64,000 bases of DNA, from positions 610,501 to 674,500 of the forward strand of contig NW_026251712.1 in NCBI RefSeq assembly GCF_025024155.1, written 5' to 3'. Positions 34,626 to 46,210 of this stretch are shown piece by piece (positions within the stretch are counted from its first letter, which is position 1; each line of letters begins with the position of its first letter). The notes beneath the pieces are model-generated. The model was given only the letters and a program-made list of their open reading frames with translations, was not told the origin of the DNA and searched no databases. This DNA is from Gamsiella multidivaricata (taxonomy: Eukaryota; Mortierellomycota; Mortierellomycetes; Mortierellales; Mortierellaceae). The translations under genes and the position numbers were made by a program.

Positions 34626-36374
34626 TTTTCCGAGAACGAAGAGCGCCCCGAAGCTGTCAATCCGATCGACTACTTCTTCGAAAAGAATACCGAGAAGCGC
34701 ATGTTTGCAGACTTTGTCAAGGCAAAGTTTGCAGCTGGCTTCGTGTTCTTGTCAGAGGCGGACCTTGTCCATTTATTCTATACAAGCAATACGACACGGC
34801 CGATTATAGTCCGAATGCTGAGCGATACAACATCCAACGCTGCGGAAGCCAAGGTCGTCGGCAAGAAAGGGATCCTCATCGAGAAGCTGCTATACAGACT
34901 GGACCCAGCGACGCGCTTTGACGGGTATTACAGGAAGGTTTCGCTTCAGAGTGACAGACAGCACCACACAAGGTTCAAGCTTCGGGGCAGCATCTGCACG
35001 AATGGACTGGTGTTGCATCTTCTTGCGCATGACACAACGACAACGCGACGCCGAGCACCCCGCCAAAGCATCAGGGGCGATGACGACGAAGAAGAACACG
35101 ACAACGACGACGATGGCGACGGCGACGAGGATGTGACCCTGTTTCACGATGTTGACGGTGACTATGACCTCGACGACGCGTTTCTTGAAAGTGGAGGGGA
35201 CGAATCTGGTACAGATCCGGTCGCAGCTGCAGCAGGACTCGCCAAGGAGAAACGCATCACGCTCCCGTTTTCGACGCCAGAAAGTTCAAAGCGGCAGAGG
35301 CTGTCGATACACCAACTGCCACTCGTAGACCCTACTGCGGCTGTTTCGTCCTCGTCCAGCTCAGAAGCCTCATCTGTTCCAACGTCAGGCGCAGATACGA
35401 TCGATGTCACACGCAACACCATCAACTGGAAGCGAAGTTCAAAGATCCTAGAAAACGTGGAGGTGCGCTTCAACTCTCCTAGCACTTGTCCACCAGACGA
35501 TACTGTGGTCATCGGCATTGACCCGGATGAGGTTTACACAATGACAGCGACAAGAATCGACCCCGCCTTACCTACGAAAAGAGAGTCTTTACGGATCCGC
35601 AGGGCATTCCTCTACAGGCCTTACATGCTTTTCAAGCGTCTCCTAGAAAAGCAGAAGGCCGCGGCACGCATTGATGTTCTTGAGGCAAGACTGCCCTCAT
35701 TTACCGTGGAGAGGATCGAGGAATATCTGGCGTATCTTGAGGCACCTGGTACGGACGGCACTGCCGCGCCCACCACGAGAGTCTGCCTTTTTAACTTTTA
35801 CAACAGTCAGTGGATGCTAAGGAAGCGCTGGGATCTTCAAAAGGCTCAACAGGCAACGTATGACTACGCAGTTGCGGCCTTGCTTGACCTCGCCGTCAGC
35901 AAGGACTTTGTTGGTCAGCCGCTGAGCTCGCAGGATGGTGTAAAAGTGGTGTTTGCAATAGGATTGGGCTCTTTTGATTCGCAAACTGGCCTGCCAAGCA
36001 AGCATGGCGCACTCGAGAAGGAATTTGTCGGCAAGGTAAGAAGGAAAAAAAAAAAAAAAAAAAAAAGGGTGGCATACCATCTCTCATCCGCACTGCAACT
36101 TTTTCTCATCTGTTTATTTGTTCCTTGATGCTGCTGACAGGCAAAGGCTATGGGACACACTGTGGTCGGGGTGCACGAGTACTACACCAGTGCTCGGTGC
36201 CCTCGTGACAAGTGTATGGCGTTCTTAGAGTCCGACAAGAGGCGGTCAAAGTACTGCCGAAGCTGTCAAACGTTCTTTGATCGTGATATTGTCGGCTCTG
36301 AGATCATTGCCACCGTGTGTCTGTCGCAAATTCAGAACCAGTGCCGACCTGCCAAGTTCATGCCATCAACATAA
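34626..36374 (+). CDS. Fanzor (eukaryotic TnpB-like) RuvC nuclease, C-terminal part
   Basis: Two exons, 34626-36035 and 36141-36374, 546 intact codons in phase with the upstream donor at 34534. The sequence has the TnpB/Fanzor core. RuvC-I is TVVIGIDPDE, with the Asp codon at 35520. A strand GLGSFDSQTG has no canonical glutamate. VVGVHEYYTS follows, whose Glu (36177) fits the relocated alternative glutamate reported for Fanzors. Next is a zinc finger, C-x4-C (36198, 36213) and C-x2-C (36255, 36264), and finally FFDRDIVGSEIIA as RuvC-III. An acidic insertion (DDDEEEHDNDDDGDGDEDV) precedes RuvC-I. Bacterial TnpB and some Fanzors are RNA-guided DNA nucleases; activity here is inference. The C-terminal half has no stop or frameshift although its upstream part is broken. 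Confidence 0.8.
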
Positions 36375-36617
36375 TCATAGGGGGCCGGAACCCACTTTCA
36401 AAATTTGTAAGTTCAGCATACAAAAAATAACGTGCATGAACACCCAACCCATTCTGAATTCTAACCAGGCACTTTTTTACTTGATTTGGGTGATTTCTGG
36501 TAGACAGATACTGTAAGATAGACTCTCTTTCTTCTTCCCCTTTTCTCCCTTCTTTCCTATTCTTCACTCTCCCCATCATACCCTCTCACCATTCATCCCT
36601 CACCACCGAAATATAAA
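36375..36617 (+). other. Gap after Fanzor, candidate guide-RNA locus and ACOX promoter
   Basis: These 243 bp separate the Fanzor stop from the next ATG. In TnpB and Fanzor elements the guide (omega) RNA usually lies at the 3' end of the nuclease gene. The left half begins with a G-rich segment (GGGGGCCGGAACCCAC near 36380) that could form a short hairpin. The right half is a C/T-rich leader for the acyl-CoA oxidase gene. The RNA assignment is only a positional hypothesis. Confidence 0.25.
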
Positions 36618-39129
36618 ATGCTGCCGCTCAAGATAACCCCCGCCGACACCTCGTCCCTCTCCCAGGTTCTCGCGCACGACCATCATGACCTGCGTCGTCG
36701 CATGCAAGACTTTGCCGCCCGGGACCCGATCTACATCCCTCGATACGACATCTCCCTCGCAGCCACGCGCGAGCTAGCCTTCCAGCGACTCGACCGTCTC
36801 GCCCAACAGGGTTTCATCTCTGTGTTTGATTTCGAAAAGGACCCCCTACGCATCTTTGCCGCCCATGAAATGGCCGGCATCATCGACCAGTCCATGGCCA
36901 CCAAGATGACCGTCCAATGGAACTTATTCGGAGGCACGGTCATCAAGCTGGGCACGGAGCGGCATCGTGAGCTGCTGAAGGAGGTCGATGATTTGAGATC
37001 TGTAGGGTGCTTTGCTCTGACGGAGCTAGGCTTCGGAAATAATGCGATCGAAATGGAAACCACGGCGCACTATGTAAGGACCCCTTTGGAAAATCGGGAC
37101 ACCTGGAACTGGGAAGGCGATTAATTCGGTGGGATGGGGGAAGGGAGGGGGAAAGAAGAAATGGGTGTGGTACAAACCCCTCATATTATTCATGCATGAA
37201 GGTACGCACGCACAGAAGGACTAACGATAAAGTTCGTACCCTCTAGATTCCAGAGACGCATGAATGGGATGTGCATACGCCTACCATCAACGGCCAAAAG
37301 TACTGGATCAGCAATGTACGGAAAAACAGTGATTTTTTTTTTTTTTTTTTCATTCAAGTTACCCGTTTATTCCTCCCTCTTGTGCTGCATGGCCATGCAT
37401 ACGTGCTGACATTTGTTTTTTTTTCTCGTTTCTGGGGTGCATGTACAATGAAATACAACACATGGAATGTTCTGATGCATAGGCAGCCGTCGATGCGAAA
37501 TGGGCCGTTGTCTTTGCACAGACCTTTGTTCAGGACAAGAACGAGGGCGTGCATGCAATTCTGGTCCAGATTCGCGACAACAACATGTGTCCGACCAAGG
37601 GTGTGGTCATCCAGGATATGGGTGTGAAGATTGGATGCCAGGGCGTTGATAACGGCAAACTGTTCTTTGACCACGTCCGAGTCCCCGTCGAGAATCTCTT
37701 GAACCGGTACTCGGACGTCTCGCGCCAGACCGGCAAGTTCACCTCGTCCATTGCGAGCCGTCGTGGGTAAGAACGTGAAAGCAATTTTTTTTTGTCAATG
37801 TCGACCATTTCAACGGTTCCCGGCTAACACTTCGCCTCTTTTCGTCCGCTTCCGTGTTATATCATAGCCGGTTTCTCAAGGTTGCCGACCAGCTTCTGTC
37901 TGGCCGCCTCGCCATCTCGTCGCTCTGTCTGGGCGGTACAAAAGTCTGCCTCACCATCGCGTTCCGGTACGCGCACAGTCGTCTCTGTGTGGGCCCGAAC
38001 GGCAAGAGCGACACGCCCATCATGGCCTACCAGCTCCAGCAGCGCGCGCTCCTGCCACTCTTTGCCCAGACCGTCTGCCTGAACATCGGCCTCAATTACT
38101 GCAAGGAGCGCTGGTCCGCATCTTCGCTGCAGGCCTTCCGACAGCAGCGAGCTGCTGATGATGCTGAGGAAGTCATTCGACTCTGCTGTGTGATCAAGCC
38201 CCTCATCACCTGGAACGCCGAGCGTGTCGCAACCACCTGTCGTGAGCGCTCTGGTGGCCAGGGATACCTCTCTGTGAACAGGTTCGGGGAGGCGATTGGG
38301 TATGCGCATGCAGGTATGACGGCTGAAGGTGATAACAGCGTACTGATGCAGAAGGTTGCAAAGGAGCGATTGGCGCTGTTGCAGCAGGCACTAAAAAACG
38401 GAGGCACTGGAGTGGATATCGACTTGAAGGGATTGGAGCAGAAGAGAAAGAGTGCACAGGCGCTGGACGTGTTGTCCTTGGAGGGACTCTTGACGCTGTT
38501 CCAGTTGCGCGAGGCAGGACTTTTCCAGGAGGTAAATACCATTGCTTCATCTGTTTGTGCAGAATTCCTTGCCAATGTAAGAGGACGCCTTGCTTGATCC
38601 TAATGAAATCCTATCTCGGTTGATGTGATAGCTCGGTGCTTCGATGCAATCTAAGATGAGCAAAGGTAAAGCCCTCTTCGAGGTGTGGATGGGCGAGGAG
38701 TCCGACACAATCCAAGCGGCCGCAAAGTCCTTTGGCGAGCGTATGTCCTTTGAGCAGGTATTCAAGTTGGTCAGCACACTGTCCGGAGGACCTAAGACGA
38801 TCCTGGAGACCCTGCTCCGACTCTGGGGACTGACCCTGGTCGAATCTTACTCGACTTGGTATCTGACGCGAGGGCTCATTTCGATTCAGACGGCCCTGCA
38901 TGTCCCACAACATGTCCGCGATGTGGTTGAGTCCATTGGTATGAACAGTCTCGCACTGTGCGATATTCTCGGTGTCGACGAGCGCCTGCTGTTTGCACCT
39001 ATTGCAGGAAATGTAGGCGGCTGGGAGATATACAACAAGGACGATAACCACGGCGAGCTGATGGATATGCAGGACCTTGAGACCAAAGGCTTCAAGCCTA
39101 ATCGTGGTTTCGGAGTATCCAAGCTATAA
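36618..39129 (+). CDS. Peroxisomal acyl-CoA oxidase/dehydrogenase family enzyme
   Basis: Five exons: 36618-37073, 37247-37315, 37483-37766, 37868-38531, 38632-39129 (656 aa). The protein has the acyl-CoA oxidase layout. There is an N-terminal helical domain, then the flavin-binding [19 protein letters not shown] and [17 protein letters not shown], the middle beta domain ([20 protein letters not shown]), and the C-terminal helices with [20 protein letters not shown] and [17 protein letters not shown]. The last three residues are SKL, the canonical peroxisomal PTS1 signal. The reaction would be the first step of peroxisomal beta-oxidation, acyl-CoA to trans-2-enoyl-CoA with H2O2. For exon 4 I chose the donor at 38532 because it gives a normal-length intron and a collinear protein; GTAAGA at 38577 is an alternative adding 15 residues. 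It converges with the VTT gene. Confidence 0.92.
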
Positions 39130-39274
39130 GCTGTCAAAACATGGATTGGCTTCATTGCGTCAAAAGAGTAAAAAGGCAGGGTATATTATGAAGATGGATT
39201 CTACAAGTACAGAGAAAGAATATTGTCTATACGAAATTACGAAAAGAAATAAAAAAGAATAGATTCATAGACTT

Positions 39275-41767
39275 CTAGTAACGATAGTTCGACATGTCGA
39301 CGATGGCCGAGTCGTGCTTGTTGCCATAGTGGGATGATGCATGCTGAGAATCCAGCGACGACATGGCGATATTCTCCCGCTGTCGCTCTTCATCCACAGC
39401 CTGTTGACTTTGGTGGCGTTCCATGATCTCAAAGGTGGATCTGAGCAGATGCTGGGTTGACTCGTCATCTACAGCCTCCTCCTCGCTCTTCCTGCTCTTC
39501 CGCTGATCCCTCTCCACCTGCTTCTTCTTGGTACGCTTGCTCACAATGACCGCAGCTCCAGAAAGTACCAAAACCAGGACGACTTGGAAAAGAATCCAGG
39601 GCTGCTGATAAATGTCGCGCATCTCATGGATCTCACTAAGAATGGCCCCAGCCTGGGCGCAGATATAGTTGTAGGGCATACATCCGAGAAACATCGAAGT
39701 CATAAACGGCACCACAGGCACTCCAACCAACGGACTCGCCAAATTGATAAACCAGTAAGGCGTCAATGGGAACAGGCGGATCAACAAAAGTTGCATAAAC
39801 AAGCTAGTTCCTTCTTCGGATTCGTCTTGATCCTCGTCCGCTTCTGGATCCTTGTTCTCCTCTGCCTCTTGGTGATCGATCGAAAGCACGGAACTCTCCA
39901 CAGTCCTGTCATCACTAAGTAGACCTTCGCTTTCTTGAATTCCTGCGTCGGCTCGCTGATGTTGATGATAATAATGATGAGTTGGTGCTGCCGCTGATGG
40001 TACGTTAGTAAGCTGAGGATAGAAATATGCGCCTGAAGACATGTCCTGCTGAGCTGTCTCTGTCCTGCGAGCTGTGAATGAAGACGATCGCGTGCGAAGA
40101 GTTGCTCCTTGCTGAGGAGTCGATACAGAAGAGTCAGCAGACACAGTCGCATCAGACGGCGAACACGAAGAGGTCGAAACGTTGATCGAGGTCTGTACAG
40201 CTGTCGAGGTTGCAGTCGAGCCTGACCGTGACACTTTCTTCCCAGCGGAACGCATCGTCTTTTTCTGGACCTGGAGGCGCATCTGGTCCAAGCGGCTGGA
40301 TGCGTAGCGGTTCAAGATCGGCTCCATCAAGAAAAACGACATGAAGTAGGCCAGCACCGATCCAAGAGTCGTCAGCAGCGAGGTCAAAACCGTTCCGAAC
40401 CAGGGTCCATACAGTGCACCCGCAAGGATATTCTATTAAAGAATTCATTTGGGGACAATCGTTACAGCCAATCAATGTTAATATCTATGTCCCAATTGCG
40501 GCAGCCTTGAATAGGACAAATAGTAGGCACTTACCAGGAAGGCGCTGCCTGGAATTCCAAAACACTGCTTCCACATGTACACAACGCTGAAAACCCAAAA
40601 CGTCCTTATCCAGCCCTCATATGTCGCAGTCGCAAACTCCTGCAAGATCGCTGCATCGACCTTGACATCATCGATGGACTTCGGTAGAGACAGTGGTGGC
40701 AGCACCTGGGCCAGCAGATAGAGTCCCCCCAATGATGCACCAAAGAGTCCGATCAGGATCACAATCCGCGGAAGAAATCCGAGCTGCATATTGGCCCACA
40801 ACAACGACGACGCTGAAGAAGACCCCAAGACTCCACTAGTAGTGCCCTTGGCCTCATCTACATCGTAATACTGAGGCAGAATCGGTTCCGGTGGATAGTG
40901 CGAATGTGGGGCGTGAATTGTGTTTGAGGGCTGCGTGGTTTCTGGAAAGACAATAGTGGGCAATACTGGGGCGGAGTGGCTACCGGGTCCTGCAGAACGG
41001 TTCGCCAAGGATGATCGCCGGGGCCTCATGACATGTTCGTACTGGTTCATGATGGACGCTGCCGCGACCTCTACCGCATCGGTGTTTGTGGTGGTGAGGG
41101 TGTTGCTCCGGCTCCGCCCGGTGCAGATTGTCGGTGTATTTCCCAGCTCCTGGTCTCCGTGGAGATCGTTGTTTTGATCCGTGGGCGACGGCGGCAGCTG
41201 CCATACCTGGCTCCCGGTACTAGTTCCATTGCTGGTGTTGCTGATGTTGAAACTATGGTCTGTTGCGGAGGGGACAAGATTTATCCGATCACGGCCATCG
41301 TTCAGGCGTTGTTGTTGAGCCCTGGTGTTGGCGGACAGTGTGGTTGGGCTGACGCTTCCCATAATCGGGTAATTAGAATAGCTCGGGGATATCTGGGAGG
41401 AGGCGGGTAGAGACAGATCGCGGTGAGCGACGTGATTCTCCTGGTACAAGCCCTTGCTGAGGGTAGTATCTGAACCCATGGTCGGTCGTTTTGAAGATAT
41501 CGTTGGAGAGTAAGAACTAGCGGGTGAGGATGAGGTAGGAAAGTTGGTGCTGTTCCCTCTGCTGGTGAAACTGGAGGATCGCTGACGTCCAGTGGAGGAT
41601 TGGATTGAGTGGCCACTCTTGGCGCTGGTATGGAAACGACCGAGTGCAGCTGTAGTCGCTGTGCTGGCTGTACTGGCCACAGCGATAAAAGAAGACATCG
41701 TGGCGAAAGCAGCTGAGGACTGGGAGGCAGAGAGCTGTGTGGCAGCGAAGCTGGAACTGAAAAGCAA
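39275..41767 (-). CDS. VTT-domain (TMEM41/VMP1/DedA-type) membrane protein
   Basis: Two exons, 41767-40535 and 40432-39275 (796 aa). The N-terminal 270 residues are Ser/Thr/Asn-rich and disordered. Membrane segments follow (IVILIGLFGASLGGLYLLA, WIRTFWVFSVVYMWKQ). The VTT signature CFGIPGSAFLNILAGALYGP sits across the splice junction; then LLTTLGSVLAYFMSFFL. After a roughly 170-residue polar insertion come LLIRLFPLTPYWFINLASPL, VPFMTSMFLGCMPYNYICA and a final helix (PWILFQVVLVLVLSGAAVIV). The family includes lipid scramblases of the ER (TMEM41B, VMP1) and yeast Tvp38, so lipid movement in ER/Golgi is the likely role. The insertion in the middle of the domain is unusually long. The ATG at 41698 has a better context than 41767 and may be the true start. 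Confidence 0.8.
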
Positions 41768-42919
41768 TGCAAAGTTGGTTGATAGGATGAAATGGCGTCA
41801 AGGGGGAGGAGGATGGGGCGAAGAAGGGGAAGTAGGAAAAAAAAGGATAAAGGAAGTAAAGGTGTGAAGAAAAGGTGCGACGACAAGGTTGAAAAGTGTT
41901 TTGCTGCCTTGTTGTGGGACAACCTAAAAAAAACCCAACTTTGCCAAAAATGACTTCATTCGCCTCACTCAATCAAATTCGTTATTCGTTATTGCCGTGC
42001 CCTAGACCAAGTTCCATTTCCATCTCCTTCCTGTATCAGTGTGCACCTCATTTACGACCCCGGTGCGTTCGCATGCGCACGTGCTGCGCAAGAAAAAGGC
42101 ATAATTGCCACATCCATGTTAGCAAAATCAAGCAAGCAACGAAAAACGAAAAACGAAAAGTAGAGAAGAGGTAGGGCCAGCTTTAAGAAAGTCAAGAACG
42201 CCGTGCTCATTCGTTAACGTATATACACATCCATAAGCGAGGGATGAGAGCGCAAGAGCGACATGTATTAGGCAGTAGAGCGATCGAGAGTCCATTCTGA
42301 CCCTTTGCAGAGCTGTGAGAACGACTTTGTCTTTGTGCAAGGTTTGTCAGCCATGCGGAGTGCGTGGATGTTCATGTGCATCCGAATAGGGCAAACTTTC
42401 CTGGAAGTTCCAGTTGCAACGGCGAAAAGAGATCCCGGCGAATGCTACTTCCGACGGGCCAGCAAAAACCCTGAATCCGCTTTGGTTCAAAAATCCATTT
42501 GGACAGTCGAGATTCAAAAAAGAAATAAACTAGCCGATTATGGGTGGTCCACGAATACCGCAGCATGCCACATCTTCTCCATTGATGTCTATCCATGCTA
42601 AGTACGAGTGGACAAAAAAGGTCATTGCGGATGCTGGTTGAGGAACAATACAGTTGCTTTGCTTTCTGTGTCTACATGTCCACCCAGCCTTAGTCCAGGC
42701 AATACGATGGTGTAGGGCAAATTATTTGTCCGACAAAAGAGTTTTTTTTACCCGTAACCTCGGTAAACTGCCTCTTTCATTCCTCTTTTTCGCATATGCA
42801 GGTAGTATAGGTATCCCTTGTTCTTAATTCATCCCATATATGGTATGAATTTTTTAGAGTTTACATAGGATTTTTGCGTACCTCTTGAAATACAAATGAG
42901 GGCAAGGGATAGGAAATGA
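41768..42919. other. Intergenic, no gene seen
   Basis: Contains the VTT gene leader (C/T-rich on the coding strand) and the 3' region of the acyltransferase. Frames of under 100 codons show no domain. Confidence 0.5.
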
Positions 42920-44194
42920 TCAGATACGAGGTCTCTTCTTCACACTCTCATAGCTCACATCCTCAGTTTCCTTGTCCAGCGCCGCTTCTATCGGCTTCTT
43001 CTCTTCCTTCGACTGCACCACAGGGACATCAGTTCTGGATGACTGGTCCATCTCTTTCAAATGTTTCATCATCACGGAGCGAGTCCTCTCCATCAGGCTG
43101 TCGACGTCTTCGATCGTCAGTCCTTTCGTTGGGATGGGTTCCAAAATACGGATCTTAATCTCGCCGCCAGGGAAGGCTCGCCTCCTGGAGCTGTAGATAT
43201 GGCCGTATCCTTCAACGACGATGGGGAGGATCGGTAAGTGCGATTGAATCGCAAGGTGGAATGCGCCTTTCTTGAACGGCAAAAGGTTTGGTTTGTCAAA
43301 GTGGGAGCGCGTTCCTTCTGGGAAGATCCACATTCCAGACTAAGATCAGTGTACATCAATGGGATTTGGTATCAGTCTCTGCCTGCGTTCTTTGCTTGAT
43401 AGTTTTCAGCAATTTTGCCACAAAAAATAAAGAAAGGGTGCCTTACATGATGTTTCTTCATCTCAGCAACAGCATTGGCTGTCGACTCCAGAGCTTTTTT
43501 GTGGTTCTTGCGGTCGATAAAGATGACATTAGCCAGCTTCACTATTAACATAGCAACGTTAGTAAGTCGTATTAGAACAAAGGATGGGCCTTATTTCCTT
43601 GACTGAGCGAGAGAGGGACTTACTGAATAGACCCAAGACTGGGACATATATCAGCTCCTTCTTTGCCATGATCGAGCAATATGTAGGATAAAGCCTGCCA
43701 ACAATAATCAAGTCGATGTTGCTCTGATGGTTGCATACAACAATGGCTGGTGGCACTGTCTTCAGACGTTCTTCTCCTTTGACATTGAAGGTGATTCCGC
43801 AGGGGCCGGCGACAAATTTCGAAAACATCCCGGTGGCCAGTTTGTTAATGAGATGGCGTTTGTCGGTAAGAGTGCACACGATTGCGATGACACATCCTAC
43901 TGCAGACATGGTCAGGGCTCCGATAATGAAGGTAAGGTACTTGGCGATGAACTGGGGCTGCTGTGGAAGCACTGCCAAAATCCTAGGCAGTGTAAGATAG
44001 AAAACCACTGCCAGGGCGAGCTTCCCTGGAATCGAGCATAGCGCAGAGTCGGCGCAAAGCAGATCTACAGTGCGACAGCTAGTTAGTCTTTGCCTGCCTT
44101 GTAAATTAGTGGTGAAATGCACTGTCGCACCCAGCATCTCTTATAATGCTGTAGCACCATCCCAAAGAAATGTTGACCACTTACCTATCGACAT
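42920..44194 (-). CDS. 1-acyl-sn-glycerol-3-phosphate acyltransferase (PlsC/SLC1 family)
   Basis: Four exons: 44194-44185 (10 nt, ATGTCGATAG), 44064-43624, 43541-43447, 43339-42920 (321 aa). The enzyme transfers an acyl chain to lysophosphatidate to make phosphatidate, in the ER. Two hydrophobic segments (KLALAVVFYLTLPRILAVL, YLTFIIGALTMSAVGCVIAI) are followed by the catalytic block I VVCNHQSNIDLI (NH-x4-D), block II around IFIDRKNH, block III MWIFPEGTRS and block IV ILPIVVEGYG. All four acyltransferase motifs are intact. The tiny first exon is required to provide the ATG in phase with a good donor (G|GTAAGT). The C-terminus is charged and ends without an ER retrieval signal that I can recognise. 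Confidence 0.92.
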
Positions 44195-45015
44195 TCTGTT
44201 CGTGCGAAAAGCGCAATGTTAGCATAAGATACGTCTCATCAATAGTGGAAGCGAAGAGGATCAGAGATATCAGCATGTAGCTAGCAGAGTCCACAGAGAG
44301 TCCGAAAGTAGAATCCTGCGTCCTTCCAATCCTCCCATTCTTGTAGCAGTATTGTATATATTGTGGTGTGTGCTTTGATGCTTCCTGGATTTCTTGCTTT
44401 GTTCCTGCCTGCTTGCTGTGATAACATGCCGAAAGTCAAACCCCTTGTAGCCTTGTAAAAACAACAAGAATTTACCTGTATGACATATAATTTTTCCTGT
44501 TCTTGCAAGGTTGGTGGAGAGAAAAGAGATGAAGAGCGTGACGAAGGTAGGCTGAAGCTATGCTTAAATGTTCCTGGCCTGAACTGCACAAACGTCCAGC
44601 AATTGCTCTGGAGGCCTCAATCGACAGTGCTTAGCTATCACAATTTCGCAATTGTTGGGACATGCTGTAGTCCTGCTCTCCATAACATCAAACATAATAT
44701 TCTCCTTGCTGTAGCGCTTTAATGGGCAGGGCAATGCTACCCCACAATTTCCCTCTATGGACTGGATGCTAGTTGGGCGATTTTCAGCGTTTCTCTTGAG
44801 TAATCGATAATGGGAACTGTCGCTCAAAGTGGCACTTTGGGGACACAGCAACTTTATAAAAATACCGCCTGTAAACTGATGATTGAGTCCAATTGATCCG
44901 TGCAAACTGATGAGTTTATTTTTGGTGGCGCGCACGAATATTGCCCCAGCACCGCAGTCACCCGGCAAACTGGAAGTTGATCCTCCTCCGGAAATCAAAG
45001 ATCTCTTCAACAACC
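44195..45015. other. Divergent promoter region
   Basis: Lies between the divergently transcribed acyltransferase and ICT1-like genes. No coding sequence supported; the frames seen are short and antisense to each other. Confidence 0.5.
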
Positions 45016-46210
45016 ATGGCAACATCCCTTCTGCGCACACTGGCCCGCTCATGCACCGAGAAGCGAGCAAGAGCAATTCCTGGTGTATGGACAGTCGGGA
45101 CTAGGAACAGCATTATTTCCAACGTGGTTAAGACGGTTCAACTTCGTATACCCTTGGCACACCAACAGTGCTATCAGCAGCATACGGCCAGCAATCTCGC
45201 AAACACAGCTACTTGTAAAAACATTAGGATCCCCACAGCACGGCTATTAGTCTTGCATGGCCAAAAAAGGGGCTTTGCGTCGCGGAGTGAGAGCAGCACG
45301 GAGATCAGCTCTGGATCTGATGACGAGGAAGAGTTCCGAGACAGCAATGGCATGACGATGAAAGAGCGCGAGAAGATTGAAAAATGGGCAAGCAGCTTCA
45401 CAAAGGATTCTATTCCCAAGGGACTTTTGACGTTAAATTTCGTCCGCGCCAGTGGACCTGGTGGACAGAATGTTAACAAAGGTAAGCAAGTGTTATGCCC
45501 GCACTCGCAATTTCTATGCTGATTGATTTGCTGCTGGCATCTCGAGAATGGTGTTTCTTATGCAATTCGCCGTCTATTCCACTCTATATGGTACCTAGTG
45601 AACACCAAGGTGGATATGAGGTTCATCGTGGACGAGGCAATGTGGCTTCCGGAATATGTGCGCGATCGTCTCAAGTCAGAGGTATGCGGGATAGAAATAC
45701 AGCAGGTTTTTTTTATCTATTTATTTATTTGCATGCGCTAGGTTCTAATTTTGGCCAATTAACACTTTCGATTACTTCAATAAATATCTACTAGGAAGCA
45801 AACAGGATCAATAAGAGCGGAGAGTACGTCCTAACATCGGATCGGAAACGCACGCAGATGGCCAACCTGGACGACTGCATGGACAAGTTACACGAGATTT
45901 TGCTCAAAGCGGCTGAGTTACCCAAGCTGCCCGATGCAGAGTCACTGGAGAAACTGGAGAGGATGTAAGTGACCCAGATAAAGATGGCTATTTTTCGCTA
46001 TTTTTTGTGTATTAACCGGCGAAGCGGACAAAGCTCGGATATGGACTCGCAAGTCTGCATAAATGGTAGCTGAGTACTAATACAATATTATATTCCACAC
46101 TTGTTTATATATCTTTTGATAGTAAAAGGGCTGGGGACAACAGGAGAAAGTTAAACAAACAGCTTCACTCTAAGAAGAAATCCAGTCGACGCATCGGTCG
46201 TGAGGATTAG
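45016..46210 (+). CDS. Mitochondrial peptidyl-tRNA hydrolase ICT1 (class I RF-like)
   Basis: Four exons: 45016-45481, 45599-45681, 45795-45964, 46123-46210 (268 aa). The start ATG at 45016 sits in CAACC-ATG-G context and begins a basic, Ser/Thr-rich mitochondrial presequence. The catalytic motif GPGGQNVNK is at residues 147-155, with GGQ at 149-151. It is followed after the intron by VNTKVDMRF and then a helical region. The C-terminus is a Lys/Arg-rich tail (LNKQLHSKKKSSRRIGRED), as in ICT1/ArfB proteins, where it enters the mRNA channel. There is no codon-recognition domain, so it is a rescue-type hydrolase (mitoribosomal subunit or ribosome rescue) rather than a stop-codon release factor. 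The alternative, a C12orf65-type factor, is less likely because of the length. Confidence 0.88.

Noticed and set aside
38532..38561. 30-nt GT-AG interval in the acyl-CoA oxidase gene read as an intron
   Set aside because: Too short for splicing; the same donor paired with the acceptor at 38631 gives a normal 100-nt intron and a collinear protein.
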